DNA of 26,651 nt from an uncultured Clostridia bacterium (lineage in GTDB: Bacteria; Bacillota; Clostridia; Christensenellales; UBA1242). A model generated the notes under the pieces. It did not search any database and was not told the DNA's origin. It saw only the letters and a list, made by a program, of their open reading frames with translations. This document shows positions 21,531 through 26,651 of this stretch, piece by piece. The DNA is taken from positions 1 through 26,651 of the forward strand of contig CAKVHQ010000012.1 of the NCBI GenBank assembly GCA_934749845.1, in the 5' to 3' direction. Within the stretch, counting starts at the first letter, position 1. Each line of letters opens with the position of its first letter. Both the position numbers and the translations under genes were made by a program.

Positions 21531-22679
21531 ATGAGAGATAATTGTTTTAAATCTAAATTGGGCAAAAACAAATGTAACTGCCCTGTAAAATTTAGGACTA
21601 TACGAAGCGGACTTCGAGGACCAACAGGGCCTACTGGTCCAACAGGTCCAAGCGGTCAAAATATTACTGCTCGAACAACAACCACCGTTGAGCCAACTGA
21701 AAAGGCAAGAGTAACTTCATCGCAAATAAATAACACCACCTATCTTGACTTTTTCATTCCGCGTGGAAATGACGGAAACATAGCAAGCATAAAGGCGGGC
21801 AATGTTAAAAAAGTTGAATCAGATGAGCCTGCAGTTGTAACCGAAAGAATGCAAGATGGAGTTTATTATTTCGATTTTGACATTCCAAAAGGCGACAAAG
21901 GGGATAAGGGCGACACTGGCCCAAAAGGCGACAAAGGATTAAGCCAAAAAGTTTCAGTCGATTGCACCTATACCGTAGATCCTAGCGAACCAGCGCGAAT
22001 TGAAGAGGAAGAAATGGATAATATGCTTCATTTGGCATTTTACATTCCGCGCGGTCAAAAGGGCGAGCAAGGCGAGCAAGGTGTTGCCGGACCTAAAGGC
22101 GAGCAGGGTGTTCAAGGACCAAAGGGTGAAGTTGGTCCACAAGGCCCGCGAGGCGAGAGAGGTGCTAGAGGCGAGCAAGGACTTAAAGGTGACACTGGCC
22201 CAGCGGGTGCGAAAGGCGAACAAGGTGTTGCTGGCCCACCGGGTGTGAAAGGCGAACAAGGTGTTGCTGGCCCACCGGGTGTCGTTTCTAATTTCAGTGC
22301 AACAATTTATAGTTCAAGTGAACAAAGCGTTCAAAACGATTCAGTTTTAATGCTGGATAAAGAACTAACAAATAATACGATGCGAGTGTTAAACAATGCA
22401 ATAATTGTCCCAGTGCAAGGAACCTATCTTATTACTTACTCAGTGAATTTTAGTGAAACAGCGTCAGCTGGCGACAGCGTTTTTGTGGCAATAAATAGAG
22501 TGCCAAACATTCCAACAAAAAGGCATCTATCAAAAGAGTCGCATGTGTCGGGCAGTGTTGTGCTTAACTTGCAAAAAAGTGATAGTGTTGGACTACAAGT
22601 TTCTTTAACTTCAAATTTAACCATTCAAAATATTGGCGGGCCAAGTGCATCATTAACCGTTATGAACATTTCAAGTTAA
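21531..22679 (+). CDS. Collagen-like protein with BclA/C1q-like C-terminal domain
   Basis: This is a 382-residue protein with AGAGG 10 bases before the ATG. In order: a Cys/Lys-rich N-terminus (1-26) without a signal peptide, as in exosporium BclA-type proteins; a short collagen run GPTGPTGPTGPSG (30-42); module A (43-82); module B (83-120); collagen run 2 (121-136, GDKGDKGDTGPKG); module C (137-174); and a long G-x-y run (175-250). A beta-rich domain (252-382, VSNFSATIY...ITYSVNF) follows, resembling the TNF/C1q-like trimerisation head of BclA. Modules A-C repeat a pattern 'EPARV...(LDF)xIPRGxxG'. It probably forms a trimeric surface or spore-coat fibre. A perfect 36-bp tandem duplication sits in the collagen tract. 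A phage tail-fibre origin is a less likely alternative. Confidence 0.8.
   Translation: MRDNCFKSKLGKNKCNCPVKFRTIRSGLRGPTGPTGPTGPSGQNITARTTTTVEPTEKARVTSSQINNTTYLDFFIPRGNDGNIASIKAGNVKKVESDEPAVVTERMQDGVYYFDFDIPKGDKGDKGDTGPKGDKGLSQKVSVDCTYTVDPSEPARIEEEEMDNMLHLAFYIPRGQKGEQGEQGVAGPKGEQGVQGPKGEVGPQGPRGERGARGEQGLKGDTGPAGAKGEQGVAGPPGVKGEQGVAGPPGVVSNFSATIYSSSEQSVQNDSVLMLDKELTNNTMRVLNNAIIVPVQGTYLITYSVNFSETASAGDSVFVAINRVPNIPTKRHLSKESHVSGSVVLNLQKSDSVGLQVSLTSNLTIQNIGGPSASLTVMNISS
22211..22282 (+). repeat. Perfect 36-bp tandem duplication in the collagen tract
   Basis: 22211-22246 and 22247-22282 are identical, each coding KGEQGVAGPPGV in register. Lack of any synonymous change points to a recent event or ongoing length variation. 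Confidence 0.95.
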
Positions 22680-22685
22680 ATTTTT

Positions 22686-22718
22686 AAAAAAAGCATTCGT
22701 AAAACGGGTGCTTTTTTT
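22686..22718 (+). terminator. Terminator of the collagen-like gene
   Basis: A 13-bp stem with two G-T pairs (A-run, GCATTCG, with CGGGTGC and T-run) lies 7 bases after the stop codon. Confidence 0.8.
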
Positions 22719-23020
22719 ATATATTTTAAATTATTTATTACAAGCCAATTTTTAATGCTTAAATTATAACTAGCTTGGTCTTAAACTCGTGATATAAACT
22801 TGCATTTATTTTAATGAGATTGAGTGACGATATAATGAAATAACTTATTCTTCTAAAATTAAACTGATTATATACAAGCAAAAATTTAGTAATAACGGAA
22901 TTGTCATAGTAGTGTTAAGTAATAAAAAGCGACCAAGTTAAAATGGTCTTTTTTTATGAAAAATTTAGTAATATATAAAAAAGCCATAGCATTATTAAGC
23001 TTTGCAAAAATCATAATAAA
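22719..23020. other. Intergenic stretch with one orphan terminator-like hairpin
   Basis: No open frame with a start and ribosome site was found. A GACCA/TGGTC stem (22931-22935 with 22944-22948) followed by seven Ts at 22949-22955 is a good terminator with no gene directly upstream. This suggests a lost gene or an unrecognised small RNA ending here. Confidence 0.4.
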
Positions 23021-23054
23021 TTCATATACAAATTTATAACCTTTATGTTATACT
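23021..23054 (+). promoter_or_regulatory. Conserved upstream element, copy 1, with promoter of the six-TM gene
   Basis: This 34-bp block beginning TTCATATACA and ending TTTATGTTATACT matches 24690-24723 at 26 positions. It contains an extended -10 (TG-T-TATACT, 23049-23054). TTCATA-17-TATGTT is conserved in both copies and is an alternative promoter reading. Confidence 0.5.
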
Positions 23055-23121
23055 TTGCTTGTGAGGTTGCCATAAAATAGTTTTGTATGCTTGGTAACGA
23101 TAATTTTTTTAGGAGAAAATA

Positions 23122-24150
23122 ATGGAATCTAATTTTAAAAAGAATGCTATTAAAATAATAACTTTGATAAGTTTGATATGCTTACTATATTTTTTTATTG
23201 ACACACTTTCTGGTAGCATTACTATTTTTACGAAGTTAACACGTAGTTATAAATATGCTCAAACTATGGGCGGTTTTGGATTCGGCGTTGCTGGGTTGTC
23301 GCTTACTTTGCTCATTCTTATCTCGATTGAATTTTTTAAACGAAAAGATAAAAATCTCTCTCTATGGATTTTTATAATTGCTGTTTTGTTTGTCGTGGCA
23401 AATATTGCATTTTTAATTTTAAGCATAACGGAATTAGATATCGAATCAAACTATGCAATTACGCCATTGCCATTTATAGAATATTTAGTATGCGCTGTGA
23501 TAATCGCAGTTTGCTATTTAATAAAATATAAAGATGCTGTTAAAGCCGAAGAACAACAAATAACTAAAACGCAGTCAACTAAAAATAAAAAAGCATTTGT
23601 CTTAACAGTTCTTGTATCCATTTGCAGTATTTTGTTTATCGCTTTTTCATCTTTGTTTACAGGTTTTGCATGTACATCGAATTATCGTAGGGAAAAATAT
23701 GAGTTGTATTATGAAGAAAGAAAAATTATTACTGAGACAAATGATAAAGTTTCAGTTCGTTATTATATTACTATAGAAAATGAAAAAGAAGAGTATTTTA
23801 CCATTAAGGTAAATTACTTGCTAAATGGGGAAGCTAAAGAAAAAGAGCTTATTCTTGATAAATATTATGGCTATTATGGTGAGTATAAATATATATATTA
23901 TTATGAATTTACAATAGAAGCTGTTGATATAAATATTAGTGATGTTGTTGCTGACCCTATTGTTGAAACTATTAAAGTAAGTGCTTTCAAAAATGGTGAG
24001 TATATTGCACTGCCAAAACATAAAATTGCTTACTATTCAGTAGGAGATAAAGAAATTGCTGTTATGATTTGTGCTATAGCCACTTTAATAGTCGATGGAG
24101 TGTTAATTGGCTTATTGATAAAAAGTAAAAAAGACAAAAATATTGATTAA
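23122..24150 (+). CDS. Six-TM membrane protein of unknown function
   Basis: This 342-residue protein starts at the ATG after AGGAG (7-base spacing). Probable membrane helices are 10-28, 50-71, 80-102, 115-134, 158-184 and 311-333. An extracytoplasmic domain (about 185-310) is Tyr- and Lys/Glu-rich and beta-like (VSVRYYITIENEKEEYF, YYGYYGEYKYIYYYEFTI). A charged loop (135-157) is cytoplasmic. No enzyme or transporter motif is recognised. It has its own promoter element, shared with the lipoprotein gene downstream, and its own terminator. The arrangement suggests an envelope protein regulated together with that lipoprotein. Confidence 0.55.
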   Translation: MESNFKKNAIKIITLISLICLLYFFIDTLSGSITIFTKLTRSYKYAQTMGGFGFGVAGLSLTLLILISIEFFKRKDKNLSLWIFIIAVLFVVANIAFLILSITELDIESNYAITPLPFIEYLVCAVIIAVCYLIKYKDAVKAEEQQITKTQSTKNKKAFVLTVLVSICSILFIAFSSLFTGFACTSNYRREKYELYYEERKIITETNDKVSVRYYITIENEKEEYFTIKVNYLLNGEAKEKELILDKYYGYYGEYKYIYYYEFTIEAVDINISDVVADPIVETIKVSAFKNGEYIALPKHKIAYYSVGDKEIAVMICAIATLIVDGVLIGLLIKSKKDKNID

Positions 24151-24221
24151 GTAAACAAAGAAGAACAACAGGCGTAAAAATATCTAAAAAATATGAAAGG
24201 TTTTAAAATAAAACATATTTA

Positions 24222-24254
24222 AAAATGCTGGGAATTTTTCCAGCATTTTCTTTG
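24222..24254 (+). terminator. Terminator of the six-TM gene
   Basis: A 10-bp stem AAAATGCTGG (24222-24231) with 24240-24249 is followed by CTTTG. It is placed about 70 bases after the stop codon. Confidence 0.75.
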
Positions 24255-24460
24255 TAAAATTGAATTATATAAGCAAATATAACCATTTGTTTAAATTTGA
24301 CCAAGAAGTTATCAAAGCGGTTTGTTATATTTAAAAATTGGTTATATAGTGAAAATTAAATTTATAAATAAAATAACTTTTCATATAAGCTTCAATAATT
24401 ATAATGAGATAGTTTGTTCTTTTTTTGATATTAAAAAACAAAATTGTGTTATTATAAAAT

Positions 24461-24489
24461 AAAAAACCGCCCGTAAATTTAGGCGGTTT
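24461..24489 (-). terminator. Leftward terminator without an intact gene
   Basis: AAACCGCC (24464-24471) pairs with GGCGGTTT (24482-24489). On the minus strand it runs into six Ts. It lies directly after the stop codon of the minus-strand frame 24495-24716. Confidence 0.75.
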
Positions 24490-24494
24490 ATTAA

Positions 24495-24716
24495 CTATTT
24501 TTCTTCTTTTTGCTTTCTTTTATATTCGTCTATAAAATATTTAATTTCTTTACAAGTTTCATGTGGCATAACTATATGACTAAAACTATACAGCAAAAAT
24601 TTTGCATTTTTGTTGCAAAAATTCGCAACGAGAATAATAAAATTTATAAATTTTGTAATTTTTTTATCTAAGTTGTGAGAATTTGAAAATTCATATACAG
24701 ATTTGAAGATTTTATG
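24495..24716 (-). pseudogene. 3' remnant of a minus-strand gene
   Basis: The frame is open for 73 codons up to a stop at 24495-24497 and reads like a protein tail: MPHETCKEIKYFIDEYKRKQ near the end, preceded by a hydrophobic stretch KFINFIILVANF. The only in-frame ATG leaves 24 codons and lacks a ribosome site. A canonical terminator follows. I read it as a gene that lost its 5' part when the lipoprotein promoter region was joined here. A chance frame in AT-rich DNA cannot be excluded. The region 24255-24460 to its left shows nothing recognisable. Confidence 0.35.
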
Positions 24717-24723
24717 TTATTAT
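24690..24723 (+). promoter_or_regulatory. Conserved upstream element, copy 2, before the lipoprotein gene
   Basis: It matches 23021-23054 at 26 of 34 positions (TTCATATACA, ATTT, TTTATGTTAT kept). It lies 70 bases before the ATG, against 67 for copy 1. Confidence 0.5.
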
Positions 24724-24726
24724 ATG

Positions 24727-24773
24727 TTTAGTTGCAAAGATACTCAAAATTATACTCCACTTATGCAACTAAA
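24727..24773 (+). repeat. Inverted repeat in the lipoprotein 5' leader
   Basis: TTTAGTTGC (24727-24735) pairs with GCAACTAAA (24765-24773) across 29 bases, ending 9 bases before the ribosome site. It may stabilise the mRNA or control the gene. There is no T-run after it. Confidence 0.5.
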
Positions 24774-24793
24774 AAAACAAAAAGGAGAATATT

Positions 24794-26302
24794 ATGACAA
24801 AGAAAAAATTCTATAAATTGGCAGTTTTTATACTATTTGCTGTTATACCAACAGTTCTATTATTGTCAGCATGTGGGAAAAAGGCTCCAAAATATTACTA
24901 TTTCACAGTTGATGCTCTTCCCTCACATGTTTCAGAAGTGAGAGTTCAAAATACAACTGGTGGCTATGGTTCAGATAGTAAAGGAAAATTCTTGACAGAT
25001 GGCGACATCGCTGAAATTAGATTTTTTATTGAAGAAGGATACAATCTTGGAACTTTGAAAGTTTTAAGCAATGGTGAAGAACTTACTCTTACAGAAGAAG
25101 GCGAATATGCCTATAAAGCAACTTTCACACCAACAAAAGACTTTGCGATCACATTTACAGGGGCTGTTGCACCAAAAGTTGCAACCGTTCGTCTTGCTGT
25201 TGGAGAAATGCTGTATCCAAGCTATCATGACAGAATTATGGTTGAGATTGACAAGTATGAACTGTTTGGGCTTGAAAAAGGAAAAATGAGTTTTGCAGAA
25301 TTTAAGGCAGTTGTTAGTTCACCTGCTCAAATAAACTATGATACGCCAATTACTGTTTCAGTTTATACAGTTGGTGCATATGATTTCGCACTTTCAAAAC
25401 AAAATAGTGTTTGGATTTTGAATAATGACAATTATACTGGAATTGGTTATAAAGAGCAAGTAGAAAAGATTATTGATGAAGAAAACCAAAAATACGGTTA
25501 TAAACACACAATCAGATTTTTAAAAGATAATACAATCATAATTCAAGATGAAGTTGTAGAAAAATATACAGTTGCTTTTGTTCATGACTGGGATACAGTT
25601 TCAATGAATAAAGATTTGTTCACTCTTTCAGTGAATGGCGAAATTCGTGCCGAAACTTTAGGACAGGGTTATTTTCAAGGAGTTATCAAGTTTTCAGATT
25701 TCACAGGAACAGAACTTCCTAAACTTAAAATTGATTTCCTAAAATATGCAGATGAAAATTATAAAAACTTTTATGATGCTTTAACTTTTGATTTTGCCGG
25801 AACACAAGCACAAAAAAGTACAGATGGCTCATACGTTGAGATTGAATTTGATAAATATTATAATTATAATTTTGAATATGAGCGTTATGTTATTTCAACA
25901 AACGCACTTGAACTTTTAAAAACAATGGATATGGTTACAGGAAAAAGTTCTCGTATTGTTGATACAATTGAAATGAATGGAGTTGAAGATTCCACCCAAT
26001 ATGGTTATCCCGCAACTTCCGAATGTGAAGACAAGTGTGTTGGAAGATCACATGAAGGAATTGTGTATTTCTTGAAAAATGATCTTTTAACTTTCACAAT
26101 TGATTTTATCAGTGAAGTTGATTATGAATATATTCGCATTGGAGAAGTTGTTGTAAGGGTTAACAGCACTTGGAACTCAGACGTTGTTGTAACAAAAGAA
26201 CAATATGACTTTGATGGGGAAACAAAAGCAAGCCGATTTACAATCACAGTAAGAGCAAGTGTTCCAACTGAAAAGATAGAATTCTTTACAAATAATCCTT
26301 AA
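24794..26302 (+). CDS. Large lipoprotein of unknown function
   Basis: This 502-residue protein has AAAGGAG 6 bases before the ATG. A classical lipoprotein signal is present: MTKKKFYKLA, a hydrophobic core, and the lipobox LLSAC with C27, so it is lipidated and held on the outer face of the membrane. The mature part is beta-rich and acidic with repeated aromatic strands (YKATFTPTKDFAITFTGAV, VSVYTVGAYDF, TVAFVHDWDTVS), suggesting several Ig-like or InlB-type repeat domains. It has three cysteines including the lipid anchor; the other two are close together (ATSECEDKCVG) and could form a disulfide. There is no solute-binding or protease motif. An adhesin or surface scaffold is plausible but not shown. 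Confidence 0.7.
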   Translation: MTKKKFYKLAVFILFAVIPTVLLLSACGKKAPKYYYFTVDALPSHVSEVRVQNTTGGYGSDSKGKFLTDGDIAEIRFFIEEGYNLGTLKVLSNGEELTLTEEGEYAYKATFTPTKDFAITFTGAVAPKVATVRLAVGEMLYPSYHDRIMVEIDKYELFGLEKGKMSFAEFKAVVSSPAQINYDTPITVSVYTVGAYDFALSKQNSVWILNNDNYTGIGYKEQVEKIIDEENQKYGYKHTIRFLKDNTIIIQDEVVEKYTVAFVHDWDTVSMNKDLFTLSVNGEIRAETLGQGYFQGVIKFSDFTGTELPKLKIDFLKYADENYKNFYDALTFDFAGTQAQKSTDGSYVEIEFDKYYNYNFEYERYVISTNALELLKTMDMVTGKSSRIVDTIEMNGVEDSTQYGYPATSECEDKCVGRSHEGIVYFLKNDLLTFTIDFISEVDYEYIRIGEVVVRVNSTWNSDVVVTKEQYDFDGETKASRFTITVRASVPTEKIEFFTNNP

Positions 26303-26368
26303 TATTTATTACATCTTCATTTGATAAGTTTTTAAACTTTAAAATAAACAATAAAAAGGGAAAAATAA

Positions 26369-26527
26369 ATGTATAAAACCGAACTAATAGGCTACACTCC
26401 AGTAGCAAAGAAGATGGCAAAGAAAATTGAAGACAAGTGTAACGAAATGGAAAAAGAGGGATATGTTTTAATTTCTACAACAATCACACTTGGGGCAAAA
26501 GCAATTTTGATTTTTAAGAAACAATAA
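26369..26527 (+). CDS. Small DUF4177-like protein
   Basis: This 52-residue protein starts at ATG 26369 after AAAAAGGGA. The order 'MYKTELIGYTP, a helix KKMAKKIEDKCNEMEKEGYVLIS, then strands TTITLGAKAILIFKK' is that of DUF4177-type proteins: a helix ending in N-x-x-x-x-x-G-(W/Y)-x-L-(V/I)-S and a final strand ending in K/R. The function of that family is unknown. The ribosome site and first codons are duplicated 174 bases downstream at a second, broken copy. Confidence 0.65.
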   Translation: MYKTELIGYTPVAKKMAKKIEDKCNEMEKEGYVLISTTITLGAKAILIFKKQ

Positions 26528-26542
26528 AAAAGGAAAAAACAA

Positions 26543-26651
26543 ATGTATAAAACTGAACTAATTAAATTACAGAGATAGAAACTTTATTCAATTACACTGA
26601 CAATACAGATATTGGCTTAATTGTGAGGATTGCAGCATTCTATGGGTTTAG
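26543..26651 (+). pseudogene. Second small gene with the same 5' end, frameshifted, cut by window edge
   Basis: From 26522 the leader and first codons copy the gene at 26369 (MYKTELI, 19 of 20 bases from the ATG). The frame then stops at 26576-26578. A tandem AATTA-AATTA (26560-26569) explains it. With one copy removed, the frame reads MYKTELITEIETLFNYTDN and stays open to the window end. The continuation differs from DUF4177, so this is either a chimera or a different small gene with a shared start. Confidence 0.5.

Noticed and set aside
21954..22259. Antisense frame in the collagen tract
   Set aside because: A repeat-driven shadow of the G-x-y codons, without start signals.
22140..22282. 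CRISPR-like array
   Set aside because: The repeats are in-frame collagen codons without spacers of even length; no cas genes are in the window.

Overview
The window is AT-rich bacterial chromosome. It uses the standard code (TGA is a stop, for example at the end of rep), has purine-rich Shine-Dalgarno sites, sigma-A type promoters with 17-bp spacers and many hairpin-plus-T-run terminators. With a CIRCE-type operator, a collagen/BclA-like surface protein and large-serine-recombinase elements, it suggests a low-GC Bacillota, probably an uncultured, gut-type Clostridia-like lineage. The species cannot be fixed from this sequence.

Region 1 (1 to about 7.8 kb) is accessory DNA. It opens with the 3' end of a large serine recombinase. 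A convergent minus-strand operon follows: a ribbon-helix-helix regulator, a fused restriction-methylation protein and a two-TRD specificity subunit, which looks like a BcgI-type (type IIB) system. Next is a compact replicon: long inverted repeats, iteron-like repeats, a 44-residue ORF and an HUH replication initiator. After it come a decayed second serine recombinase and a minus-strand HEPN/AbiU2-like gene. The block ends at a tRNA-Ser(UGA). The last 12 bases of that tRNA, including CCA, recur at 396-407, so the block may be an element inserted at the tRNA 3' end.

Region 2 (8.0-21.5 kb) is mostly core genome. It starts with a membrane-anchored protein carrying a possible PD-(D/E)XK domain. 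Then come trpS and aspS (each with its own promoter), a very long CvpA-like membrane protein, a cysteine-synthase-like enzyme with an apparently leaderless mRNA, an exported Ig-like protein, an NrnA-type DHH phosphoesterase, a di-iron ferritin-like protein and a GNAT acetyltransferase. A CIRCE-controlled Hsp20, an extremely Asp-rich small protein and a DAO-type FAD oxidoreductase complete it.

Region 3 (21.5 kb to the end) is envelope and accessory. It holds a collagen-like protein with a BclA/C1q-like C-terminus, a six-TM protein of unknown function, a 502-residue lipoprotein and two tandem copies of a small DUF4177-like gene. The second copy appears frameshifted by a 5-bp tandem duplication. 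The two unknown envelope genes share a conserved upstream element.

The best leads for something new are the 7-kb island, the membrane PD-(D/E)XK protein beside the tRNA, the hairpin over the oxidoreductase start, and the duplicated upstream element in region 3.
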